DNA of 64,000 bases from Bog-473 sp036268485 (lineage in GTDB: Bacteria > Actinomycetota > Acidimicrobiia > Acidimicrobiales > RAAP-2): the NCBI GenBank assembly GCA_036268485.1, contig DATAUC010000017.1:1-64000 (forward strand). The letters are read 5' to 3'. This document shows, piece after piece, positions 39,837-50,307 of this stretch. Below the pieces are notes generated by a model. The model saw only the letters and a program-made list of their open reading frames with translations. It searched no databases and had not been told where the DNA came from. A program made the translations under genes and the position numbers. The stretch's first letter is position 1, and every line of letters begins with the position of its first letter.

Positions 39837-40265
39837 TACCACCGCCAATTCCCGCTGTGTGATGGTCTGGTAATAGCTCCAGCCCTTGTAGTGGTGTGCC
39901 AGGCGGGGCCACATCGCCGCCTTCTCGGCGTCGCCCAATACGATCGCCAGCGCGGAAAACCGATCGCGTCCCACCTGCACGGAGACAGCCGGGGTGGCGG
40001 TGAGATTCAGCACCCAGGCCGGTGGCCGATCACGCCCGCCGTTGGAACCGACGACCAGCACATCGCCGCCGTCGGGCATGTACAACAACGGGGAGGTGCG
40101 CGCCTCGCCCGTCCGCCGGCCGGTCGTCGTGAGCAGCAACATCGGGCCCAGTGGCGTGCGGTGCCCGATGATCCCTCGGGTCAGCCGGTACAGGAAACGG
40201 TGGATACGGTAGGAACGCCGACCGAGAATCCGGTCAAAGGCCACCGTGAGCCGGGAGAGCAGCAT
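39774..40265 (-). CDS. Deazaflavin (F420)-dependent nitroreductase family protein (Ddn/DUF385-like)
   Basis: 163 residues. A split-barrel protein of the Ddn family: LYRLTRGIIGHRTPLGPMLLLTTTGRRTGEARTSPL is the signature strand-loop, then VVGSNGGRDRPPAWVLNL for the F420 phosphate region. Such enzymes use F420H2 to reduce quinones or nitro compounds. It implies that the organism makes F420. It overlaps the convergent membrane-protein gene by 63 bases, and pyrE follows upstream on the same strand after 29 bases. Confidence 0.85.
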   Translation of the reverse strand: MLLSRLTVAFDRILGRRSYRIHRFLYRLTRGIIGHRTPLGPMLLLTTTGRRTGEARTSPLLYMPDGGDVLVVGSNGGRDRPPAWVLNLTATPAVSVQVGRDRFSALAIVLGDAEKAAMWPRLAHHYKGWSYYQTITQRELAVVLLARVHENALAGNVLVAHGR

Positions 40266-40294
40266 GCCTCTCCCTTACCCAACCGTGCCGGTTT

Positions 40295-40855
40295 TCAGGC
40301 CCCTTCGTAGTCGAAGCCCAGATCGGGCGCCGTCAGGATGGCCCGGAACGTCAGGCCCTCGGCCGCCGCCATGGCTTCGGCCGTGCCGCCACGATCGACC
40401 ACGGCCACCAGCAGGACCACCTCGGCGCCCGCTTCCTGTATGGCATGGGCGGCCTCGAGCAATGAAGTGCCCCGGGTGACCGTGTCCTCGGTCACCACCA
40501 CCTTGTCGCCGGCATCGAGGGCGCCGGCAATGCGGCCCCCGCCGCCGTGATCCTTCACCTCTTTGCGCACGCTGAAGGCCTTGAGCAGGCGTCCCTTGGT
40601 TGCCCCCACCCCGGCGGTCACAAAAGCCACCGGATCGGCTCCCATGGTCAGGCCGCCGATGGCCGTGGCCTCATCGGGGATGGCCGAGAGCACGGCCTCG
40701 GCCACCAGCAGCATGGCCTCGGGCCGGCAGACCGTCTGCTTGGAATCGATGAACCAGCTGCTGCGCCGTCCCGACTTGAGGACGAAGTCGCCCCGGCGCA
40801 CCGAGTGATCCAAGAGGTGCTGGCGCAGCTCTGGAAAGTCGTCCGCCCCACTCAC
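40295..40855 (-). CDS. pyrE: Orotate phosphoribosyltransferase
   Basis: 186 residues from the GTG at 40855, which overlaps the purM stop as GTGA. The PRPP-binding motif VVVTEDTVTRGTSLLEAA is complete. FVLKSGRRSSWFIDSKQT binds substrate, and the flexible loop FSVRKEVKDHGGGGRIAG carries the catalytic lysines. It makes OMP from orotate and PRPP in pyrimidine synthesis. It is placed at the end of a purine operon, so pyrimidine and purine genes share a transcript here. Confidence 0.93.
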   Translation of the reverse strand: MSGADDFPELRQHLLDHSVRRGDFVLKSGRRSSWFIDSKQTVCRPEAMLLVAEAVLSAIPDEATAIGGLTMGADPVAFVTAGVGATKGRLLKAFSVRKEVKDHGGGGRIAGALDAGDKVVVTEDTVTRGTSLLEAAHAIQEAGAEVVLLVAVVDRGGTAEAMAAAEGLTFRAILTAPDLGFDYEGA

Positions 40856-41868
40856 CGGTACTGCACTCCGGGCTCCGCCGTGACCACGCCGATGATGGTC
40901 GACGTTTGCCCGGCGGCGGCCAGCGCGCCCAACGCGTCTTCCACCCGGTCCTGCGCCACCACCAACGCCATGCCGACACCGCGGTTGAAGACCCGGTCCA
41001 TCTCGCCTTCGTCGACCGAACCCAGGCGTTGGATCTCGCCGAAGATCTGCGGCTCGACCCACGATGCCCGCTCCAGCTGCGCCCCCATATCTTCGGGCAG
41101 CACGCGGGGCAGGTTGCCGACAATGCCCCCACCGGTGATGTGGGCACAGGCGTGCAGCCCCTCGCCCAACGCCGAGCGCACGGCCAATACGGCCGGGGTG
41201 TAGATGACCGAGGGCCGCAACAACTCGTCGGCCACCGAATGGTCGGCCCCGCCCCACGCTGGCTCGCTCAGGCCCAGGCCCGCCCGCTCAAGCAGGACGT
41301 GGCGGGCCAGCGTGTACCCGTTCGAGCGCAGGCCGGGCGAGGGGATGCCGACGATGGCGTCGCCCACAGCCACCCGATCCGGTCCGAGTTGCGTGCCCTG
41401 CTCGACGGCGCCCACGGCGAAACCGGCAATATCGAGGTCGTCGGGCGCCATGGCGCCCGGGTGCTCGGCCGTTTCGCCGCCGATAAGGGCGCAGCCGGCC
41501 AAACGGCAGCCTTCGCTGACACCGGAGACCACGGTTTCGATACGGTCCGGGTCGACTTTGCCGGTGGCGATGTAATCGAGCATGAACAGGGGCTCGGCGC
41601 CCACGCAGACCAGGTCGTCGACGCACATGGCCACCAGGTCGATGCCCACGGTGTCGTAGCGACCGCTGGCCTGGGCCACCATGAGCTTGGTGCCCACCCC
41701 GTCGGTGGATGCCACCAAGACGGGGTTGGTGAAGCGCGCCATGTCGAGCGGGAACTGGCCGCCGAAGCCGCCGATACCCGAGACCAGACCCTTCATTCGC
41801 TCGACGGCCAGATCACCGGCACCGATGTCGACGCCGGCTCCGGCGTAGGTTGCTCCGCCTTCTCCCAC
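40852..41868 (-). CDS. purM: Phosphoribosylformylglycinamidine cyclo-ligase (AIR synthetase)
   Basis: 338 residues, GTG start. Family motifs: TYAGAGVDIGAGDLAVERMK, ASTDGVGTKLMVAQ, DLVAMCVDDLVCVGAEPLF and GETAEHPG. The C-terminal GIPSPGLRSNGYTLAR and HITGGGIVGNLPR are also present. It closes the imidazole ring of AIR from FGAM with ATP. The start is 2 bases after the purF stop and the 3' end overlaps pyrE. Confidence 0.95.
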   Translation of the reverse strand: MGEGGATYAGAGVDIGAGDLAVERMKGLVSGIGGFGGQFPLDMARFTNPVLVASTDGVGTKLMVAQASGRYDTVGIDLVAMCVDDLVCVGAEPLFMLDYIATGKVDPDRIETVVSGVSEGCRLAGCALIGGETAEHPGAMAPDDLDIAGFAVGAVEQGTQLGPDRVAVGDAIVGIPSPGLRSNGYTLARHVLLERAGLGLSEPAWGGADHSVADELLRPSVIYTPAVLAVRSALGEGLHACAHITGGGIVGNLPRVLPEDMGAQLERASWVEPQIFGEIQRLGSVDEGEMDRVFNRGVGMALVVAQDRVEDALGALAAAGQTSTIIGVVTAEPGVQYR

Positions 41869-41870
41869 CG

Positions 41871-43337
<1,467 letters not shown>

Positions 43338-43341
43338 CGCA

Positions 43342-45576
43342 TCAGGATGCGCCCAATTGGTCGGCCAGGTTGCCCTCGTGGGCTTCGATCAGCGCATCGA
43401 GGGGCACATCGACCAGGTCGCCCAGGGCGAACCGGTCGCCTCCGGCCCGTCCGAGTACCGCCGTCGGGATGCCCAGGGCTTCAGCTTGGGCACACAGGGA
43501 CTCGGGCTGAGTCGTAGTCAGCACGAAACGCGAGGGCAGCTCAGTGAATATCTCCGACGCGTTGTCCAGCGCCACGGCGCAGCCCGAGCCCGAAGCCACA
43601 GCCATTTCCCCTAGGGCGACCCCGAGGCCACCGGAGGAGACATCGTGGACGGCATTGACCAGCGGGGCCCCGCTCCCGCCCGACACGATGGCGCTGACCA
43701 GGCCGGCCACGAAACGGCACACCGTCTCGTGCGCAACCAGGTCGAGTGGTGGCAGGTCGCCGGAACGATGCCGGCGGCGTTCGGTGGCCCAGCGGGTGCC
43801 GTCGAGCGGGAAGGACGCGCCGCGGGCGCCCACCAGGACGATGGTGTCGCCCTCGCCCCAGGCCAGACCGGGCGGCTGGGCGTGCAGCACATCGACCAGG
43901 CCGAGCACACCCAGTACCGGGGTGGGATCGATGTCGGCCCCACCGCTCTCGTTGTAGAAGCTGACATTGCCCCCGATGATGGGCAGCGACAGGGCTGTGC
44001 AGGATTCGGCCATCCCGTCAATGCATTCGGAGAGCTGCCACATCACTTCGGGGTGCTCGGGATTACCGAAGTTCAGGCAGTTGACCACCGCCACCGGCGT
44101 GGCTCCGACGCAGGCCAGGTTGGCCACTCCCTCGGCCAGGGTCAAGGCCGTGCCGGCCCGCGGGTCCAGGGCGCAATAGCGGGGGTTGGAATCGGTGGTG
44201 ATGGCCACCCCGCGCTCGGAGGACGGCAATCCCGGTCCGGCCAGACGCAGGAGGGCGGCATCGCCGCCCGGTCCGACCACGGTGTTGAGGAACAGCTGGT
44301 GGTCGTACTGCGAGTAGACCCAGCGGGGCGAGCGCAACAGGCGCAGGAGATCGTCGGCGCAGTCGTCAGGTGGATCCACCGCAACCGCATCCGGTCGGAT
44401 CGGAGCGGTGCGGGGCCGGTCATAGAGCGGCGCATCATCGGACAGCGAGGCGGCCGGCACATCCGCCAAAATCGGACCGTCGAAGCCATCGCGGATGCGC
44501 AGCCGGCCACCTCCGCCAGGGTCGGGTTCGGTGACCTTGCCGATGACGGCGGCCCGCACTTCCCATTTGGCGCAGATCTCGGCCACAGCGGGCCAGGACT
44601 CGGGGGTGACGATGGCCAGCATGCGCTCCTGGCTCTCGCTGGTCATCACCTCCCAGGGCTCCATACCCTCTTCACGTCGGGGCACGGCCGAAACGTCGAC
44701 ATCCATGCCAACGCCGCCGCGCCCGGCCGTCTCGCTGGTGGCACAGGCCAGTCCGGCCCCACCCAGGTCCTGAATGCCGACGACCAGCTTCGTATCGAGC
44801 AGTTCAAGGCAGGCCTCAATGAGCCGCTTCTCCTCGAAGGGGTCGCCCACCTGCACGCTGGGTCGCTTGGTGTCATCCGCCGCCGCGCCGTCATCACCGG
44901 CGAAGCCGGCCGAGGCCAGGACGCTGACGCCGCCGATGCCATCGCGACCGGTGCTGCTGCCCAACAAGACGGCCAGGTTGCCCGGTCCCGAGGCGATGCC
45001 CAACACCAACCGCTCGACCGGCAGGGCGCCCATGCACAGCACATTGACCAGAGGGTTCTGGGCGTAGCAGGGGTCGAAGGTCAGCTCGCCGCCGACGGTG
45101 GGAACGCCGACCGAGTTGCCGTAACCGGAGATGCCGCTGACCACGCCTTCGACCAGCCAGCGCTGCCGGGCGTCGTCGGGTGACCCGAAAAAGAGGGGAT
45201 CCATGATGGCCAGCGGGCGGGCCCCCATGGTGAAGATGTCGCGCAGGATGCCGCCCACGCCGGTCGCCGCACCTTGATACGGCTCTATGGCGGACGGGTG
45301 GTTGTGGCTCTCAATGCGGATGGCGATGGCGATACCGTCCCCGGCGTCAATGACGCCGGCATTCTCCCCGGGACCGACCAGGACCTTGGGCCCTTCGGTG
45401 GGCAGGCGCTTGAGGTGCATGCGGGACGACTTGTAGGAGCAGTGCTCGCTCCACATCACCGCATAGAGGGCCAGCTCGAGGTGATTGGGCTCCCGCCCCA
45501 GGATCTTGCCGACGTCGGCGAACTCGTCGTCGGTCAAGCCGAGCGCCCGGTGCAGCGGAATTTCTGTCACAGACAC
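43342..45576 (-). CDS. purL: Phosphoribosylformylglycinamidine synthase subunit PurL
   Basis: 744 residues from the GTG at 45576, chosen because GAGGAG lies six bases upstream; an in-frame GTG at 45603 adds nine residues. It is the small PurL form: LYAVMWSEHCSYKSSR, SHNHPSAIEPYQGAATGVGG, and the repeat-half motifs GGNVSFYNES and HDVSSGGLGVALGEM. This form works with PurS and PurQ, neither of which is in the window. Directly upstream are ~190 bases and then an insertion sequence. It heads purL-purF-purM-pyrE. Confidence 0.95.
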   Translation of the reverse strand: MSVTEIPLHRALGLTDDEFADVGKILGREPNHLELALYAVMWSEHCSYKSSRMHLKRLPTEGPKVLVGPGENAGVIDAGDGIAIAIRIESHNHPSAIEPYQGAATGVGGILRDIFTMGARPLAIMDPLFFGSPDDARQRWLVEGVVSGISGYGNSVGVPTVGGELTFDPCYAQNPLVNVLCMGALPVERLVLGIASGPGNLAVLLGSSTGRDGIGGVSVLASAGFAGDDGAAADDTKRPSVQVGDPFEEKRLIEACLELLDTKLVVGIQDLGGAGLACATSETAGRGGVGMDVDVSAVPRREEGMEPWEVMTSESQERMLAIVTPESWPAVAEICAKWEVRAAVIGKVTEPDPGGGGRLRIRDGFDGPILADVPAASLSDDAPLYDRPRTAPIRPDAVAVDPPDDCADDLLRLLRSPRWVYSQYDHQLFLNTVVGPGGDAALLRLAGPGLPSSERGVAITTDSNPRYCALDPRAGTALTLAEGVANLACVGATPVAVVNCLNFGNPEHPEVMWQLSECIDGMAESCTALSLPIIGGNVSFYNESGGADIDPTPVLGVLGLVDVLHAQPPGLAWGEGDTIVLVGARGASFPLDGTRWATERRRHRSGDLPPLDLVAHETVCRFVAGLVSAIVSGGSGAPLVNAVHDVSSGGLGVALGEMAVASGSGCAVALDNASEIFTELPSRFVLTTTQPESLCAQAEALGIPTAVLGRAGGDRFALGDLVDVPLDALIEAHEGNLADQLGAS

Positions 45577-45821
45577 AGCAGGCTCCTCGGCCGGGGGAGT
45601 CACGATGCCAACAGATTAGTGGGAGCGGGCGACTGGCCCGGTCGAAGAAGAAGAGATTCCGGCGGCGTCAGGCCCGGACGGCAGCGGAGATCTCGGTCGA
45701 TCACGAAATAACCGGGCGAGAACGTCGGGTAACCGTTGTCGATACATGGGTATTTAGGTGAAATACACGGGGGTATATCTCGGCAATTACCTGAACTTGC
45801 AATTAAACCCTTGGTGACCCC
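45577..45821. other. purL upstream region up to the IS
   Basis: About 215 bases separate purL from the IS end at 45791. The purL promoter should lie here. The part nearest the IS is AT-rich and contains the inverted repeat GTATTT-AGGTG-AAATAC at 45750-45766. No purine riboswitch was recognised. A GTCAGGCCCGGACGGCAGCGG segment at 45667-45687 weakly resembles SRP RNA but lacks the flanking helix. Confidence 0.4.
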
Positions 45822-46178
45822 CTATGACGGGTTGTCATCAATGAGGAGTTGGGCCGCCTTGGCCGCCACTTCTCGCATCTTGGCGAGCAACTCGCGAGCT
45901 TTGCGGTCATTGTCGATCCACTCACTGTAGAGCGCTGCCTCACGATCGTTGAGCCGCCGGTTGACGGTTTTGCCGTCCACCTTGGTGCTCCAGTGCCAGT
46001 ACGGACCATGCAGCTTGGGGGGGTCCGCTGCGCAAGTGCAGTGCGGCTTGCCACAACGCGTGAAGCGCGGGGCCAGCGATCCCGGCACGATGTAGCCGAT
46101 GTCGGCCAGCTCTGTGGCCAGCTCACGGTAGTGGTGTTCGTAGCGCTCGAGACGCTGTGTCGTTCGCTTGGTGGCCAT
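45822..46178 (-). CDS. DUF6788-like IS-associated protein
   Basis: 118 residues. Coiled-coil-prone ends (RLERYEHHYRELATELADI and KARELLAKMREVAAKAAQLL) flank a small motif with cysteines, RCGKPHCTC, followed by HGPYWHWSTKVDGKTV. This is the pattern of DUF6788 proteins that accompany DDE transposases in many bacterial IS elements. It is divergent from the transposase, 59 bases between starts. A role in transposition control is an inference. Confidence 0.75.
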   Translation of the reverse strand: MATKRTTQRLERYEHHYRELATELADIGYIVPGSLAPRFTRCGKPHCTCAADPPKLHGPYWHWSTKVDGKTVNRRLNDREAALYSEWIDNDRKARELLAKMREVAAKAAQLLIDDNPS

Positions 46179-46237
46179 GGTCTTCTCCTCGTCGAGTATC
46201 CCACTTCGGGATGGTGAGAGTAGTAATACTCTCAGAT

Positions 46238-47593
46238 ATGACGAGGACCTCCAGCAATGACCAGTGGCAAGATCTCTCGGGTTTCCGGACCGGGTTCTAT
46301 GGGTGCCTGAGCCGCTGGGGTGACGCCCTCTTCGAACTGTGCGACGCTGCGCTGTGTGCCGGCGCCCCGGTGGGCTCGGTCCCCTCGCTCTCCTTGGAGC
46401 CCGAGTTCCGACGCTCCCATGGCTCGCTCTACAAGTCCCTGGCGCACGGCCGCCTCGACCAGGAACGTTTCAAGGCGCTCTTGGTCGAGCACCGGCCGAC
46501 GAGTTGGCCCGAGATCTTCGCCGTCGACGCCTCAACCTGGGACCGCTGTGACGCCGAATGCAGCCCTGAGCGGGGCTTTTACTACTCGGCCTCCAAGCAC
46601 TCGGCGGGTCAGCCCATCGTGGCCGGCTGGTCCTATCAGTGGATCGCCCAGCTGAGCTTCGCAGCGAACAGTTGGACCGCACCCCTCGATGCTCGGCGCA
46701 TTCGCCCCGAGGAGAACGCCACTACAGCCACGATCGAACAGGTCCAGGCACTGGTGGGCCGCCTGGGGGCGAAGGGGGCTGTTCCAATGTTCGTCTTCGA
46801 CGCCGGCTATGACCCCATCGCCCTGACCAACGGCCTCAAAGAGACCAGAGCCCAGGTGCTGGTGCGCATCCGGGGCGACCGGGTCTTTTACCGAGACCCC
46901 CTTGCTCGGAGTCCGGGCGCGGTCGGTCGGCCCCAACGACACGGCAAACGCCTCAAACTCTCCGACGCTCGCACCATGGGCCGGCCCGATGCCGAGCTCA
47001 ACACCACCGATGCCCGCTACGGCACCGTGCGGGTGCGCGCGTGGCATGGAGTGCATCCACGGATCATCGGCCGCGGTCGCTGGCGCGCCGATGGCCTGCC
47101 CCCCATCGTCAAAGGCAGCGTGCTGCGCGTCGATGTCGGGCACTTGCCGAGAGCCGACGGCCGGAGCATGAAGACCTTATGGCTGTGGTGGGGAGGCGAG
47201 GGCGAACCTGACCTCGAACTGTGTTTCCGGGCCTATCTACGCCGTTTCGACCTCGAACACACCTACCGCTTTGCCAAGAACACCATGGGATGGACGGCAC
47301 CGAGTCTGTGCACACCAGAGCAAGCCGACCGCTGGACGTGGCTCGTCGTGGCCGCGCTGACCCAGTTGCGCCTCGCCCGTGGGCTCGTCGACGACTTGCG
47401 ATTGCCCTGGGAGCGCCCGCTCGATCCGAGGAAACTCACTCCAGCACGCGTTCGGCGAGGTTTTCGTCGACTTCGTGTCACCCTCGGCACTCCGGCCAGT
47501 CCACCGAAATCCGCTCGAGCCGGACCGGGTCGTCCCAAAGGAACCGTCACCGGCCCTCGACAGCGCTATCCCGTCATCAAAAAGGCGGCATGA
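46238..47593 (+). CDS. DDE transposase (IS701/IS4-like superfamily)
   Basis: 451 residues from the ATG at 46238. An N-terminal DNA-binding region (residues ~1-110) precedes an RNase H-fold catalytic core. Candidate catalytic residues are Asp in IFAVDASTW, Asp in MFVFDAGYD and Glu in RRFDLEHTYRFAKN, the latter typical of the IS4/IS701 DDE groups. A basic proline-rich tail (GRPKGTVTGPRQRY) follows. Residues appear intact, so transposition competence is possible. It is divergent from the DUF6788-like gene inside the same terminal repeats. Confidence 0.9.
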   Translation: MTRTSSNDQWQDLSGFRTGFYGCLSRWGDALFELCDAALCAGAPVGSVPSLSLEPEFRRSHGSLYKSLAHGRLDQERFKALLVEHRPTSWPEIFAVDASTWDRCDAECSPERGFYYSASKHSAGQPIVAGWSYQWIAQLSFAANSWTAPLDARRIRPEENATTATIEQVQALVGRLGAKGAVPMFVFDAGYDPIALTNGLKETRAQVLVRIRGDRVFYRDPLARSPGAVGRPQRHGKRLKLSDARTMGRPDAELNTTDARYGTVRVRAWHGVHPRIIGRGRWRADGLPPIVKGSVLRVDVGHLPRADGRSMKTLWLWWGGEGEPDLELCFRAYLRRFDLEHTYRFAKNTMGWTAPSLCTPEQADRWTWLVVAALTQLRLARGLVDDLRLPWERPLDPRKLTPARVRRGFRRLRVTLGTPASPPKSARAGPGRPKGTVTGPRQRYPVIKKAA

Positions 47594-47689
47594 AGCGATG
47601 TTGAAGGTTTAATTGCAAGTTTAGATGTCCATATCCCATAGGACCGCCTACCCGGCGATACGTGGCACAGCGCAAAGTAACTTTGGTTC

Positions 47690-48544
47690 ATGGGAGATTC
47701 TGAGCCGGGTCTGTTCAACATCATCTCGGTGCCGGATGCTTATCGGCAATACCTTCAACCGGCGGTGTTCGATCCATGGGCTCGAGAACTAGTGGCTTTC
47801 GTGCCTCTCAGAAACGGTGACGTGGTCCTTGACGTCGCGGCAGGTACTGGTGCGGTGGCACGAGCGGCGGCCCCCATCGTCGGACCGGGCGGACGAGTGA
47901 TCGCCTCCGATGTCAGCCCGCTCATGCTCGCCGGGGTTGGGCTGGAAGCAACAGATGACCAAGGTCCGGTCGAACTGCTCGAAAGCCCGGCTGACCATCT
48001 TTCTTTGCCCGATGGCATCATCGATGTCGTCTACTGCCAACAGGGGCTGCAGTTCATGTCGGATCGAAACGCCGCCATCACGGAAATGCTCCGAGTTTTG
48101 CGCCCAGGTGGCGCTCTCGGGATCGCCGTCTGGTCTGACGAGGCTCCGCCTGAGCCCTTCGCCACCTACGCTCGCATCCTCCAAGACCACGGCGTTCCCG
48201 AGCCATACCCGAACGCATACGACACCTCGGACGTCACGATGTCGGAGGATGAGATCGAACGCCTGCTGACAACGGCGGATTCCGCGCCGACATCTGTCCG
48301 CACGATCGAGGTCCCCCTCGTTTGGCTTGAGTCCAGATCGGCGGCCTTGGGTATCACCGGATCCACCTACGGGCCTACGGTTGCAGCACTCGGCCAATCC
48401 GAACGGGAGGCCGTCTTCGCCGACATAGAAGAACATGCTGGCGGCGATCCGCCCGTGACCATGCGGGCAGTACTGGGCCGCGCTCTCGCTGGTGGAGTTG
48501 CGACCCGGCGTACTGGGCTCCACTGCAATCCGATATCACCTTGA
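47690..48544 (+). CDS. SAM-dependent class I methyltransferase
   Basis: 284 residues. The Methyltransf_11/25 core is at residues ~40-155: motif I DVVLDVAAGTGAVAR, acidic residue in VIASDVSPLML, motif II region DVVYCQQGLQFMSD and LRVLRPGGALGIAVW. The substrate-binding C-terminal half is unrecognised. The substrate could be a small molecule or quinone-like lipid. It starts 66 bases past the IS end, on its own transcript; GC is lower than in flanking core genes, suggesting acquisition. Confidence 0.87.
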   Translation: MGDSEPGLFNIISVPDAYRQYLQPAVFDPWARELVAFVPLRNGDVVLDVAAGTGAVARAAAPIVGPGGRVIASDVSPLMLAGVGLEATDDQGPVELLESPADHLSLPDGIIDVVYCQQGLQFMSDRNAAITEMLRVLRPGGALGIAVWSDEAPPEPFATYARILQDHGVPEPYPNAYDTSDVTMSEDEIERLLTTADSAPTSVRTIEVPLVWLESRSAALGITGSTYGPTVAALGQSEREAVFADIEEHAGGDPPVTMRAVLGRALAGGVATRRTGLHCNPISP

Positions 48545-48564
48545 CGGGCGTCGTTGTACCGGGT

Positions 48565-48957
48565 TCAGCGTGCTGCCGTTGCTTCGATCTCGATCTTGAG
48601 CTGTGGAAAGGCCAACCGAGTCACTCCGAGAAGTGTAGAAGCCGGGAGATTGTCGCCGAAAAACTCCGATGCAAGTGGTCCGAGCACGGCGATCAACTCG
48701 TCGACGTCGGTCGTGTAGTAGTTGACCTTGACGACGTCAGAGGCGGAGAGTCCAGCCGCCTGCAGGACGGCACCGAGATTCTCAAAGGCCTTTTCCACCT
48801 GGTCGCCCATGTCGGAGGAGGAAGGCGGCGACCCATCTTCTGCGATACCTGTCTGCCCGGAGCAGATGAGAATTCTCTCCGCCCCTCTCACATCTACCGC
48901 CTGCGAGAATCCGAAAGCCTTGGACCACTCCCAAGGGTTGACGTCGGTTCGATCCAT
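48565..48957 (-). CDS. RidA family protein (YjgF/YER057c/UK114)
   Basis: 130 residues. The RidA fold is recognised by RILICSGQTGIAEDG, DQVEKAFENLGAVLQAAGL, DVVKVNYYTTD and PASTLLGVTRLAFPQLKIEIEATA. The arginine of the usual RidA active site (R in ..PARxxV..) is replaced here (PASTLLGVTRL), so it may belong to a RidA subfamily without imine deaminase activity. It converges on the methyltransferase gene with 20 bases between stops. Confidence 0.85.
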   Translation of the reverse strand: MDRTDVNPWEWSKAFGFSQAVDVRGAERILICSGQTGIAEDGSPPSSSDMGDQVEKAFENLGAVLQAAGLSASDVVKVNYYTTDVDELIAVLGPLASEFFGDNLPASTLLGVTRLAFPQLKIEIEATAAR

Positions 48958-49316
48958 ACAGGTCTCCTCGCTCGCGCGATCCCGTCAGCTGCTGCGACTT
49001 TAGCCCTGAAGCTTTCGGCGACGAAGCGCTGAGAGCGCATTTTGGAATTGGCAGAGCGCTGCGCCCTGTCTAGCCCAACAGCACAACGAAATGGGTGGAA
49101 CATCACCCGTGCAAATCCCTTCAGTGCCGGGTCATAGGCATCGGCTCTGAATCGGACTGCTTATGATCGAGATGCGACGAACTGCCTCCGAGGGCTCGCA
49201 ACCCATCTGATCCGTACTCGGGCGGTGTGGGGTCCGACGGTGATCGGATAGACACACCCCCAATTGTCACTCGAGCTTGGTTCGCGATTTGCCGGTGGCG
49301 GTTCAATCAAGCCGCA
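48958..49316. other. 359-base gap without a recognisable gene
   Basis: No open frame with family resemblance and no strong hairpin is visible. It contains the promoter region of the RidA gene and the region past the end of the GNAT gene. A frame running at 49227-49625 on the plus strand is antisense to the GNAT gene and looks spurious. Confidence 0.5.
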
Positions 49317-50096
49317 CTATGGCATTCCAATCTCCGGAGAGATCCAACATGTCCATTCTTCGAGGTTGCGGAATCCAAGTCCTTCGTAGATCGAATACCC
49401 CTCGGTGCTCGATTGCAACCAGGCCGAAGCCGCACCAGACTTGAACGCATCTTCAAGAATGCGAGACGTCAGCGCCGCCCCGTAGCCACGTCGACGACAC
49501 TCTGGGGGTGTTGCGATGTTGAAGACTCCTACAGAGGCATCAATGACTACGCCGAACCCGGTGGACACCGGGTTGCCGTCCACTTCGCCAAGGTAACAAT
49601 GGACACCGGGCAGGGCGAGGATTGACGGAGTCATCATTTGAGAAAAGAGCTCCACCGGCGCTTCAAATCCGGCTGCGGCAACCTGCGCATGCATGACAGC
49701 CGCATCAGAATCAAGTTCACGAATTTCTAGCTCAGCTGCTCCCTGCCCGGGGCTGAGTCGATCAGGTTCAGCCAACACCATCAAGGGAATCGAATGAGTC
49801 TCCTGGCTCATGCCACGGGCCATCGCGACTTCTACAAATTGCGTAGATGCGCCTGGCCTCAATTGAAGGCAATGTGGCAATCCAGTTGCGGCAACTTGGT
49901 CCAGAAGTTCGACAACCGCATCCACGTCGGCGTCCAATGACTCCATCCACACGCCATTAAGTGTTGGAATCGCAACGCCCGACACGGCGGCCATGACTCC
50001 CGGCCCGCTGCTGGTCCAACCATCGGGATTGGCGGAGGAGAAATATTGCAAGCTCCTAACGAGGGCAGCTGCGGCAGAGTCCGCGTGAGTTGGCAC
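49317..50096 (-). CDS. GNAT-family N-acetyltransferase
   Basis: 259 residues. The C-terminal GNAT domain (residues ~125-250) has VGVFNIATPPECRRRGYGAALT, the acetyl-CoA pyrophosphate-binding RRRGYG loop, and the last strands SAWLQSSTEGYSIYEGLGF. The N-terminal ~120 residues resemble a degenerate GNAT-like half, as in tandem-domain acetyltransferases. The substrate is unknown. Codon use is less GC-biased than in the neighbouring era operon, so it belongs with the accessory block that begins at the IS. Confidence 0.85.
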   Translation of the reverse strand: MPTHADSAAAALVRSLQYFSSANPDGWTSSGPGVMAAVSGVAIPTLNGVWMESLDADVDAVVELLDQVAATGLPHCLQLRPGASTQFVEVAMARGMSQETHSIPLMVLAEPDRLSPGQGAAELEIRELDSDAAVMHAQVAAAGFEAPVELFSQMMTPSILALPGVHCYLGEVDGNPVSTGFGVVIDASVGVFNIATPPECRRRGYGAALTSRILEDAFKSGAASAWLQSSTEGYSIYEGLGFRNLEEWTCWISPEIGMP

Positions 50097-50307
50097 GGAC
50101 AGACGTTAACCCCGCGACCCACTTCTCCGGAGGACTTCCCAAGGCGGGCGTGGTCAAGGTATCCCCGAACTGCGAATTGGGGCGTATCCCAACTGAGCAG
50201 ATCCCTCCGGGTCTATTCACTTTGTTCTGATGCACTTAGGTGCTGCGGGATTGACCGATGCGGGATGGTGTACCCATGTCGGCCGTCGAAGCGGTCTGAC
50301 GAAGAGC

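Larger units (their letters stand above)
45791..47624 (+). mobile_element. IS element with DDE transposase and DUF6788-like partner gene
   Basis: Inverted repeats CTGAACTTGCAATTAAACC (45791-45809) and its near-complement (47606-47624, 18 of 19 identical) enclose ~1.83 kb. Inside are a minus-strand DUF6788-like gene and a divergent plus-strand transposase gene. No target duplication is obvious. It lies between the purL promoter region and accessory genes. Both internal frames are intact. Confidence 0.85.

Noticed and set aside
45667..45687. GTCAGGCCCGGACGGCAGCGG resembles the conserved loop of bacterial SRP RNA
   Set aside because: The flanking sequences do not pair into helix 8, the AGCAG half of the internal loop is changed, and the position before purL is not a usual ffs location. 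Probably coincidence.
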